In this document: one piece after another, positions 9,111 through 17,118 of the stretch
Position numbering within the stretch: the first letter of the stretch is position 1
Layout: each line of letters starts with the position of its first letter
Assembly: GCA_033557675.1 (NCBI GenBank)
Contig: JAWQRM010000421.1
Location: 1-22,884 of the forward strand
DNA length: 22,884 bases
Origin: Coptodactyla brooksi
Lineage: Eukaryota; Arthropoda; Insecta; Coleoptera; Scarabaeidae
Reading direction: 5' to 3'
Made by a program: the position numbers and the translations under genes
The notes under the pieces: model-generated
What the model was told of the DNA's origin: nothing
What the model saw: only the letters and a program-made list of their open reading frames with translations
Databases searched by the model: none

Positions 9111-9534
9111 TTCTTTTATATTTTTCTTCATTTATGTTTTTTCCATTCTATTCCTCCATTTATTTCTTTCTCCATTTTCTTCTATGATTATTCCTAGGTA
9201 GTTGGGTAGGGTAGCTTTTAACTTGTTCTAGAATTCTAACTTCGATCGTCATGATATGTTTATTTTCTTCTACTGTCATTATCATTGTGTTTGTTCTTCT
9301 TTGTGTTTGTTTGTTCTTAGATTGTTTAGTTCTTTTTCATGTTCTTCCTGATTTCGTTTTATCTCTTTTAAGGCTTTCATTGATTCTCTCATCATGTCGA
9401 CTAGCTCGTCTTCCTCATCTTTTCCTTTTTGTGGGGTTCCCATCACTTTTTTGCTCTTTTTCAATATTGCATCTGATTCGTCCCCTCTTCCCCTCTTCTT
9501 TCTTGCGACCTCTGCTTTGCCAATAGTTGGCTAA
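9110..9534 (-). pseudogene. Probable LINE ORF1 (coiled-coil) remnant
   Basis: A minus-strand frame is open from 9534 to 9282. It starts GKAEVARKKRGRGDESDAIL, continues KKSKKVMGTPQKGKDEEDE, then LVDMMRESMKALKEIKRNQE and EHEKELNNLRTN. This is a basic N-terminus followed by an acidic linker and a coiled coil with heptad leucines and methionines, as in ORF1 proteins of many insect LINEs. A shifted frame below 9240 (NKLKATLPNYLGIIIEENGE) may continue it. There is no zinc knuckle and no adjacent ORF2. The family assignment is inference from composition; an unrelated coiled-coil exon is the alternative. Confidence 0.45.
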
Positions 9535-9539
9535 GAAGG

Positions 9540-9880
9540 GTAAAGATTTCAAATATCAATTTTGCCATCGGATTTTATTCTAACATTACCTGCTTTGGCA
9601 ATGAAGTTTGATTCGATCTTGGTGGGTATGTGTATATTAGGAAAAAATTGCTCCTATATAGTACAGAAAATGCACACCCCGTTGTTGAGAAGCCCCGTCA
9701 TTGAGCAAGTTTTTCACGAAATCGCTGTAGTGTAATTTTGTATATTAATGAGATCCCTACGCCATTCCTTGAATAATTGAATAAATCGGAATTTATAATA
9801 ATCCGAAGCTTGAATAGTTAAAGCTGAAATTGAATATTTTACGGGACGACGGCATCCAGGAAAACCTGACTACAGCAGGT
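9540..9880. other. Interval without recognised gene
   Basis: About 340 bases with no coding similarity or clear repeat; it separates the LINE remnant from the MITE. Confidence 0.4.
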
Positions 9881-9886
9881 AATGTA

Positions 9887-10424
9887 CCGGGTGGCCAACT
9901 TGGGGAAAAAATATTAATGGGTAAATCGACCACGGGAAATTGCTGGAAATTATTTTCAAGTTCGCGAGATGGCTGCTAGGGGGCGTAACCGTTATGACTA
10001 ATAAAAAAATGGGATTTTTCTCAAAAATGTGCAAGTAAATAGATATTTTAAAGATCGGCATCGAAATAAGTGGAAAATTTGAAATATTTTCTATTTGAAG
10101 TATTTTGCTCTGTCTTCTGTTTGACGTTCCCCCACCACTATATTTTAGGAGACAGAGCAGAATACTTTAAACGAAAAGCATTTCAAATTTTCCAGTGATT
10201 ACGATGGCAATCTTTAAAATATCTATTTACTTGCATATTTTTGAGAAAAAATCCGTTTTTTAATTAGTCATAACAGTTATGCCCCCTAGCGGCCATCTCC
10301 CGAACTTGAAAATCATTTCCAGCAATTTTCTGTGGCTGATTTACCTATTAATATTTTTTCCTCAAGTTGTATAATTAACGATTACCGAATTATGGCCGAT
10401 ATCCATTCTTAGTTGGCCACCCAG
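9887..10424. mobile_element. Long inverted-repeat MITE (fold-back element), 538 bp
   Basis: The ends are mirror images: TACCGGGTGGCCAA at 9885-9898 and, read on the opposite strand, TACTGGGTGGCCAA at 10413-10426. TA flanks both (9885-9886 and 10425-10426), so the element spans 9887-10424. The two arms, roughly 230 bp each, match throughout: for example, left TTTTCTCAAAAATGTGCAAG against right CTTGCATATTTTTGAGAAAA. The innermost stem is TATTTTGCTCTGTCT/AGACAGAGCAGAATA (10101-10115 and 10150-10164) around a 34-base loop. No coding capacity. TA duplications suggest mobilisation by a Tc1/mariner-type transposase; the source element is unknown. Confidence 0.92.
10365..10415. repeat. Insertion in the right arm of the MITE
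   Basis: Relative to the left arm, the right arm has 46 extra bases near its outer end. The extra piece is 41 bases (10370-10410) bracketed by AGTTG at 10365-10369 and 10411-10415. This looks like either a small insertion with a 5-bp target duplication or a templated repair insertion. Confidence 0.7.
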
Positions 10425-10609
10425 TACAATGTCAAACCTTGAGATTTTCATCGTGACCTTATCCGAGAGTACAATTAGATAAAAGTCACCGAGGACGTTT
10501 ACAACGATTCCATCACTATTTCAAGAATATTTATATCTGTCCAAGCAACATATTTATTCTCGTTCGGGCTAAATTACTCCTGAAATACTGAATGAACCGC
10601 AATTTTAAC

Positions 10610-10860
10610 TTAATCATCCCAAAGGCCGGCAAACACTCCGGAACCTGCTGTGACGTAGATCGTTGCGTAGGCGCACAAATCATGCGAGTACGCACGTGGA
10701 GCATCAAGAAGGCCGTCAACGTACAATCGATTATCCAGCCCACTTGACTGAATTTGCCCCAGTGCTATTGTTTTTACAATTAGGGTTGAAAACGACCCTA
10801 CAAACCCTGTTGCCATGTCGAGCTTTTTTATACTTCCACGCTTCTGTTACGCACCCCACA
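10610..10860 (-). other. G+C-richer patch with a candidate coding exon
   Basis: The minus strand has a 68-codon frame (10816 to 10610) starting MATGFVGSFSTLIVKTIALG and ending AYATIYVTAGSGVFAGLWDD. Two mildly hydrophobic segments flank a polar stretch, GLDNRLYVDGLLDAPRAYSH, so part of a small membrane protein is possible. A TATAAAAAAG-like sequence sits about 20 bases before the ATG (near 10826-10835). The G+C content stands out from the flanks. I recognise no family, and I could not join the frame to another exon through standard splice sites. Overlapping frames on both strands (10531-10743 minus, 10663-10896 plus) are alternatives. Confidence 0.25.
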
Positions 10861-10869
10861 CCCTCGGTA

Positions 10870-11600
10870 ATCAATACTATAAACTCTCCAAAATAATATT
10901 CCGTGGCTAAATTAAGATTTTTTTAAGTAGATGAACGACGCGACCGAATGGGTAAAATAAAACTCTTCAAGACAATCGTGGGTGCTATCTTCATGATCTA
11001 ACCTTCACCTTTAGAAAGTTAGGACCGTTGAACGGGGGAATGTTTTTATTGTATGTTTTATACGCATCGTTGGGCACGAATACGCTTCCTGGATTTAATA
11101 AAAAAGTCTTTCAGATCTCCTTGTTTTATCTAATTCATAAATTCTAGTAAAGCGTACGTTATCCTTAAGTTCCAGTGTTTTTATATTCTCCTTTCTATCC
11201 AATATCGTGAATGAATAATAATGCTAATACTTTGTAGGCGTATCGCATGATAACAAGGTAAATAAGGTGCCTATTAATAGTACAACTGGGTTTGTGATAG
11301 CCGAAAATATGAGTGAGTCACTATTATACATTGCATAAACACACGTGCTACTCGAATCTATTGACTGAAGATGTTTTCCGATTTTAGATTTGCAATGTTA
11401 TGACAACAAACCCGTTCAAATATGAAAATTTGTTGAAAACTATTTAAATGATAAAAATTGTTTCAATGTGCATCATTTAGATGGTCATCTGAAGTCAAAA
11501 CAACTTTAATCAGTTAAAGCGTACGCCTCGAAGGTTGTCAGCTACGTCATAACATCGATAAAATGTCATAGCGGGTAACTTTTAGCGCGAATATTATTTA
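10870..11600. other. Interval without recognised gene
   Basis: No coding similarity, element ends or long repeats seen. Sequence composition is ordinary for the window. Confidence 0.45.
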
Positions 11601-11601
11601 A

Positions 11602-11702
11602 ATATATATTGTTGTTTAGACAGGCTTTTAATGGAAGGAAAGGGAAACTGCTACTTCATTTAATTAAATAATTAGTATAAAAAGCATTTATATACATATT
11701 TA
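11602..11702 (+). repeat. Direct repeat copy 1 (101 bp)
   Basis: Begins ATATATATTGTTGTTTAGAC and ends TATATACATATTTA. It matches 12613-12713 over 101 positions with about five substitutions and no length change. The copies are 1,011 bp apart in the same orientation. Confidence 0.92.
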
Positions 11703-11732
11703 CGTGTTAAAACTAAAAAAAAAGTGAAGTAG

Positions 11733-11776
11733 TTACGATTAAAAGCTAGGTATGTTGGCAACACTTTTAATCGTAA
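11733..11776. repeat. Perfect 13-bp inverted repeat
   Basis: TTACGATTAAAAG at 11733-11745 and its exact reverse complement CTTTTAATCGTAA at 11764-11776, separated by 18 bases. It lies 30 bases beyond direct repeat copy 1. No family assigned. Confidence 0.85.
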
Positions 11777-11779
11777 GGT

Positions 11780-12045
11780 ATGTTTAAAATTGACTCGGTA
11801 AGTAATTATATGTACACAGCTGCAGAAGACAGAGGGATAACGGAGCTCCACTCCTACCGCTCACTGCTGTAGGTATCTTCCGTTGTGTATGCATTTTATG
11901 TTGGATTCGATCAAATGTTTGTCTTACCGGTAATCAATTAATTATGAACATTTTTTTGTTTGTAGCGTGTTCATATTTTTTCCTTTTTCTTTGCTTCAAT
12001 ACGCATCCTTGTTTTATGCCTATTTGTGTTCCAAATTTAATTATT
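11780..12045. other. Interval without recognised gene
   Basis: Contains a G+C-richer stretch near 11817-11882 (AGACAGAGGGATAACGGAGC and onward) that is not assignable, then T-rich sequence leading into the LINE fragment. Confidence 0.35.
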
Positions 12046-12049
12046 CTTG

Positions 12050-12590
12050 TTATTTTTATGTGATGCCTTGATCATCTCTATCATTCCTCTTTCTATCCCT
12101 CTTCTTTCTAGACTCTGCTATACATCTTCTCTTCTTACCCTATCGAAGGCTTTTTTAAATGAAGCATATACGTATTTCTTTTCCTTTACTTATTAGTTTT
12201 TCTTATAGTTGTCTATTTACGAATATTTAGTTTTGTGAGTTTCTTTCTTTTCTGAAACCATGTTGTGGAGCTTCTAACGTTGTTTCCAATTTCTCCCGAA
12301 ACCTGTTCTCTAGAATTCTTGTAAGTAGTCTTTCTGATATACTTGTTAGTGTTTTCCTTCTATGGTTTGAGCAGTCTTTTATATGTCCTTTTTTGTATAT
12401 AGGTATGATTATTCCCATGTTCTATCCATTTGGTATTTTCTTTTCCTTGACGATGTTACTTAATAGGTCAAGTAACTTTTTATTGCCTTTATCACCCATA
12501 TATTTAATCATTTCAACCGTGGCTTTATAATAATTTCAGCATGCTGACTGCTTCTCTGAGTTCTTCGTCACTGATTGGTGTGATATATTG
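12050..12590 (-). pseudogene. Non-LTR retrotransposon reverse transcriptase fragment
   Basis: On the minus strand, from high to low coordinates: ITPISDEELREAVSMLKL (about 12535-12590), then TVEMIKYMGDKGNKKLLDLL, SNIVKEKKIPNG (12420-12515), MGIIIPIYKKGHIKDCSNHR and LLTRILENRFREKLE (12280-12418), QHGFRKERNSQ (about 12230-12262), and after a gap ASFKKAFDRVRRED (12124-12165) with SLERRGIERGMIEMIKAS (about 12066-12120). These are the fingers-to-palm blocks of a LINE RT: the IPIxKKG motif, the QxGFRxxRS motif, and motif A with AFDRV. The usual SPGxDxIT block is deleted, motif A's first aspartate is lost, and the YADD region is missing. The fragment is flanked by the 101-bp direct repeats. Confidence 0.8.
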
Positions 12591-12612
12591 TTGTATAGTT
12601 GTAATATATTGT

Positions 12613-12713
12613 ATATATATTGTTGTTTAGACGGGCTTTTAATGGAAGGGAAAGGAAACTGCTGCTTCATTTCATTAAATAATTAGTATAAAAAGCATTT
12701 ATATACATATTTA
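12613..12713 (+). repeat. Direct repeat copy 2 (101 bp)
   Basis: About 95 percent identical to 11602-11702. Its end abuts the transposase relic that begins near 12712. Confidence 0.92.
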
Positions 12714-13197
12714 GTTGTGGCAAGACGGAACCAAGGATTCCGTGAGATCCACTAAAACGGAAGGCACTCGGTACGTTATTTTACATGCCTGAAATTCTAA
12801 TTTTATTACAGGTGCAGAGATCCTGATTATCATGGAGAAATGAACCAACAGAATTGTTTGCACTGGTTTGAAGCCACTTCTAAAAAATCTAGAAAAGCCA
12901 TCGATGACTGTTATGAATAATGCCAACTACCATTCTATGATGGTAGATAAAGTACCAAATTCTAGTTGGAGAAAGACCGAAATTGTAAATTGGTTACAGG
13001 AGCGTAACATCAACAGTAACAATGACATGTTCAAAAAAGAATTATTGGTACTTGTGGCAAATAACCAGCCTGCAAAAACTTATGTTGCAGACCAATTTGG
13101 AGCTAAGTATGGTCACAGAGTTTTAAGGCTGCCTCTGTATGAGCATCGGCAACTTTTTTGCCTTTACAAAAATAATAAAGCAAAATATGAATACTAA
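12712..13197 (+). pseudogene. DDE_3-type (IS630/Tc1-like) transposase relic
   Basis: The plus strand reads WQDGTKDSVRSTKTEGTRYV and ILHA (from about 12718), ITGAEIL with DYHGEMNQQNCLHWF in a neighbouring frame (about 12808-12870), then LKPLLKNLEKPSMTVMNNAN, YHSMMVDKVPNSSWRKTEIV, NWLQERNI (12868-13020) and GHRVLRLPLYEH (to about 13145). Many insect DDE_3-domain transposases share this layout, with MDNAxYHS at the second catalytic aspartate, IPxSxxRKxEIxxWL, and GHxVLRLPPYHCxxNPIELIW. Here MDNA is MNNA, so the aspartate is changed to asparagine, and the NPIE glutamate block has been replaced by unrelated residues. Two frameshifts near 12800-12870. Inactive. Confidence 0.82.
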
Positions 13198-13199
13198 AC

Positions 13200-13640
13200 T
13201 AACAACAAGACCTATAAATAAAACTACAGACAAGTTATGAAAGCAAAATTAAAGAGACTGCTAGAAATGTCAAAAGAAATAAGCCATTTCATTGATAAAA
13301 GCCATTGAAAAAATACCATAGAATCTATTTGAGAAAATCGAAATTACTTTTGCCGCAACCTGACATTTTATTCATAAAAATTAACAACTCGAAAAAACTA
13401 TTATTATTAAAAATTTCAAAATCGCCACAAAATAAAATCCATAAACAAAAATTCAGTATAGTATTTTTTGTTACAGGGTGTCACAAAAAGTGGCGCTTCA
13501 CAAGTCGATCACCAGTACCACGAGAATTTGATTTCCAAGATGGAAAAATATTTTGTTATAGTATTTCTTCATCCTCCTTCTTGCAAGTATATATATATAT
13601 ATATATATCTGTGTGTGTGTGTGTGTGTGTTTTGACTTAT
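13200..13640. other. Transposon-end scraps and no gene
   Basis: CGAAATTACTTTTGCCGCAA at 13339-13358 continues as CCTGA and resembles a mariner right terminal repeat (reverse complement TCAGGTTGCGGCAAAAGTAA). TTACAGGGTGTCACAAAAAG at 13471-13490 resembles the TACAGGGTGT end of many insect DNA transposons. A 113-codon frame here (13305-13646) runs into the microsatellite and has no family resemblance; I do not support it as a gene. Confidence 0.4.
13588..13631 (+). repeat. Compound microsatellite (TA)n(TG)n
   Basis: About ten TA repeats (13588-13608) followed, after TC, by about eleven TG repeats (13610-13631). Confidence 0.97.
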
Positions 13641-15770
13641 ATATAACTCTTTTCTAGTTCCCAAAAAGCTAGAATCCGTCTTGCTCTATGGTTAGTGGTT
13701 TTACAGTTAAAAGAAAGAAATTTGTAGACATTAGTTATGACTAAACTTAGGCATTTTTTAAAATTACGATTATATCTATCATGTATCTCGAATATTATTC
13801 TCTTAAGTATAAAAACTTATGACGATTTCTAATATGTACTAGTTGGGAAATTAAATTTTAAAGACGAAGTCATGTTACTAAAGTAACATTGTTAAAATAA
13901 TACCTAAAATTATCGTAGAAACTACAGCAAAATATAATACATGATAATGTATAATATAAATATAATATAATATTGGTATATTATATTGAATACGCTGAAT
14001 TTCTTCTTTTTTTATAACCCAAATCATGTACGACAAATATAATATCAGCGTATGTAGAATGTTGTATGTGTCTTAAATTTATGATAAACAATGTAGTAGT
14101 CATTGTTTCCTTTTGCGTATAAAAAGGCCTCGTCAGTAAATTATGAGTAAACAGTACAATTAATAACGCTAAAAAAATTTAATAATTAAAAGCTTGTTTG
14201 TTAATGTCAAGGTATTTCATACCTTCCTTTATTGCATATCAAGAATTTCTAAAATTTTATGGTGAAAGTAGACCATGAAAGTATAAAACCTTACCTTCAA
14301 TAAATGTGCACCGAAGTTAAATACCATGACTTTTAATATTATTATGATGGAAAAATAATAAAAAATAATAAAAGGGTTAAAAAAAATCGCAAAAATTGCG
14401 GCTTATAAAAAAATACCCGAACTAACTATAATTTACTTAACTATAATAGTTTGAACAATATCTTCCTCGTTAGCTAATTTACTTTAATAATTTTTAAAGT
14501 ATTTACTCTAATGCTTGAAAAAATAATAGTACATGAATTATAATAAAGAATCTGGGATATTTCCAAGTCCGGGGCTGAATATCGTCAGTAAAGCATTTCA
14601 TCTTAGCTCGAGTCTTAAAATTCGCTTTAAAATGGAAAGGCTAAACACGACTACGGAAATATTGAAGTTGATAACTATTACAATATAAAAAGAAAATATT
14701 CATGTATGTACCACTAGTTGTCATGTTAGATAAAAGAAAAGAGTCATCTATTAAAGCCATTGAATTTATTATTTACGTTTAAACCTCATCACATAAAAAG
14801 AAAAGATGTAATGAACTGTTGTTCCCAACAATTATTAATGTGTCAAAAATTCTGAATTCAGGATTTTAATTTAAATTAGATCCCAAATCTAAAAGTATTT
14901 TTATTTTCTAAAATTATTGATATGCGCTTCTTATCTCTCAGCTAATGCTTAATTGTTATTACTCTGCAATTATATTCGTGATCTGCACAATTAAAACTAA
15001 CTGCCAGAAACATTATATAGGCAAACAAAACCTAGAGACTAAAAAAAATTGTGCAATTAATTATAATAAAAAGAAAATTACAAATTGGTTTTCATATATC
15101 AATTGTATGAAGAAAGCAGTAAACCGTTTAATAATTAATAATAATTATTTCTAAAGTTATGATTGTTTGAATATAAAAAGTGCATGTGCATGTGTCGTGA
15201 ATGATAGAATTTTAATCGCTGATGTTATGATATTATGTATTTCTGATGATGCATTCTGCAAAATATTCTATACTTTCTCCTAGCACGTTTCATGAATTTC
15301 TGAAATCTTTTATGATAAACGTACACCATGATTACAAGACTATTAGAATTATAATATTTTTCTGCAAACCAACCACCAGTAAATATGTAGCAAGAAGAAA
15401 TAAATAGTTTAAAAGTCACCGTAAATGCAAATAATAACAAATTTATGATAGTAAATAAAAAAAAACAGTAACTGGAGTAAGAACTGATATAAAATACCAA
15501 GACTAGATGCTGGAGCAAGTATCTTGCTGCGAACACTTTGGTACCATAATTTCGAATAATGGGAAGATCGATCAGGAGATAGACCAAAATGGACCAAGAT
15601 GAAAAAAGGGAAAAAAATTATGCTGTAAACAAACAGTGTTCAGTAAATGAGAAATAGATAAAACGATAAAATTGAGGATTTGTTCTGTATTGGAAACAGA
15701 GGAAATATGAATCAATGATTAATGCTACCTAAACTAAGGATATGAGAAGAGTAGCAGGGGTAACAGAATA
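13640..15770. other. Long AT-rich interval, no gene recognised
   Basis: About 2.1 kb of very AT-rich DNA. It includes an AT palindrome AATATAATATA/TATATTATATT (13959-13969 and 13977-13987). A 120-codon minus frame (15225-15587) is full of F, Y, I and L as expected from AT-rich non-coding DNA, and has no recognisable motif. A TATAAAAAGG box with a nearby TCAGT is noted separately. Confidence 0.5.
14086..14137 (+). promoter_or_regulatory. Possible core promoter with upstream hairpin
   Basis: A perfect 8-bp stem AAACAATG/CATTGTTT (14086-14093 and 14101-14108) is followed by TATAAAAAGG (14118-14127) and an arthropod-initiator-like TCAGT (14133-14137). The TATA-to-initiator spacing, about 17 bp, is shorter than the usual 25-30 bp, and no gene follows, so this may be chance or part of an old LTR. 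Confidence 0.2.
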
Positions 15771-16152
15771 TAACAAAATGAGGAAATAAACCGCTCATTA
15801 AATCAAACTTCCAATCTAAGGAAAACTGAGAATAAACAATTAAATTGCTAAACGTTAGTTGGAAAACGTGGTGGAGATAGCTAATAAAAGAGAAAAAAAA
15901 TTGGAACAAATGAAAAATATGGCCAAGAGCAGGAGGAAGTGGAGGAGATGAATACAACAATAATAAAACATATCTACAATCACACACTTTATGAAGCCTA
16001 ATGAATTTACCAGAAACAAGAAGACCTTCGCCTACTCATAAGGTTTAGACAAAGTAATGCATAAAAAAAGATATAATCAAATATCTTGGCGATTTAAGCA
16101 TTCTCTAGTTATTAAAAACAAAATAAATCTCAACTATGATTGTGAATTAAAA
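15771..16152 (+). repeat. Duplicated segment A, copy 1
   Basis: Begins TAACAAAATGAGGAAATAAA and ends near CAACTATGATTGTGAATTAA. It matches 16716-17052 through blocks such as ACTGAGAATAAACAATTAAA and AGACAAAGTAATGCAT. Copy 1 has about 45 net extra bases, mainly around 15976-16036. A mariner follows both copies. No coding family recognised. Confidence 0.88.
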
Positions 16153-16715
16153 TTTAATTTTTTGTGAAAGTTTGCAAAATTTCTGAGAGCTTCTTCCAAA
16201 TTTTTTGAGAGAATATCACGATCAATTCTAAAGTATATTGTGATCAACTTGATAAATTGCATGATTTTTTGCAAACTGGTTTGCAAAATTTCTTGTAAGT
16301 TTGCGAAATTTTTGGGAGCTCTTTTCAAAATTATTGGGGAATACCACGTTCAGTTCTAAAGTGTGTCATCAACTGTACAAATAAATTGCATGGTTTTTTG
16401 CAAACTGGTTTCCAACTTTTTTTGCAAAGGTTTTCAAAATTATTGGGAGAATACCACAATCAATTCTGAAATGTACTGTCATCAACTGGACAAATTGCAT
16501 GATTCACTCAAATAGAAAAAGTCACAATTGATCAATAGAAAAGGTAGTGTTTGACCAAGATAATGCGAGACCGCATACCAGTTTTCTTTTGGAAGATGGC
16601 AAAAGGTGTTGGATGAAAATGGTGAATATTTAATTACATAAAATATTTATACTTTCTAATAAAATTGAATTTCATTTTCACAAAAAAAAACTAAATTACT
16701 TTCCGAACAATTCGA
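16153..16715 (+). mobile_element. Mariner, mellifera type, 5'-deleted (copy M3)
   Basis: The right TIR ends at 16715 (reverse complement TCGAATTGTTCGGAAAGTAA), followed by TA at 16716-16717. The 5' TIR, leader and N-terminal codons are missing: homology begins inside the internal tandem unit. Three unit copies start near 16187, 16315 and 16430. Downstream, CACTCAAATAGAAAAAGTCA and onward, GACCAAGATAATGCGAGACC (QDNARP) and AAGATGGCAAAAGGTGTTGG (RWQKVLD) are mariner codons. The transposase is not translatable, with deletions around the PHTS-to-LPERWQ interval. Confidence 0.87.
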
Positions 16716-17052
16716 TAACAAAATGAGGATATAAAAGATTCACTAAATCGAACTTCCATTCTAAGAAAAACTGAGAATAAACAATTAAATTGTTAAAAGC
16801 TGGTTAGAAAGAGTGAATGAAATAGGTAATAAAAGAAGAAAAATTTTTGAAGAAATGAGAAAATGGCTAAAAACAAGAGAGAGTGGAGAATATGGATACA
16901 ACAATAATAAAACAAATCTATCCCATAAGGTATAGACAAAGTAATGCATTAAAAAAATCGATGTTGAGATTTTCAAATATCTTGACGAATTAAGCATTCT
17001 CTATTTATTAAAAACAAACTTAACAAATCTCAACTACGATAGTGAATTAAAA
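16716..17052 (+). repeat. Duplicated segment A, copy 2
   Basis: Matches 15771-16152, starting exactly at the TA that also serves as the right flank of mariner M3. It contains the same order of blocks, with CAACTACGATAGTGAATTAA at its end (17031-17050). It lacks the stretch seen at about 15976-16036 of copy 1. Confidence 0.88.
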
Positions 17053-17118
17053 TATCATTAGAACTAACTTTTCGAGTTATTAATTAAAGTAGTTTCGCCC
17101 AAGATATATTAACAGAAT

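Noticed and set aside
9251..9526. Plus-strand ORF of 91 codons, leucine- and phenylalanine-rich
   Set aside because: It is the mirror of the coiled-coil LINE ORF1-like frame on the other strand, which has the more protein-like composition.
9870..10061. Minus-strand ORF of 63 codons
   Set aside because: It lies inside the inverted-repeat MITE and its product merely reflects the arm sequence.
13305..13646. Plus-strand ORF of 113 codons
   Set aside because: Lysine- and serine-rich from AT-rich DNA and ending in translated microsatellite.
15247..15275. CTGATGATGCATTCTGCAAA as a second hammerhead
   Set aside because: Only the CUGAUGA box and a short stem are present; there is no stem I partner and no cleavage-site context.
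15225..15587. 120-codon minus-strand ORF rich in F, Y, I and L
   Set aside because: In DNA this AT-rich, a rough estimate gives about one stop-free run of this length by chance in a window of this size. No motif, signal or neighbour supports it.
15712..15987. Minus-strand ORF within segment A and its counterpart at 16785-16997
   Set aside because: The two duplicated copies do not preserve a common frame along their length, so coding is not supported.
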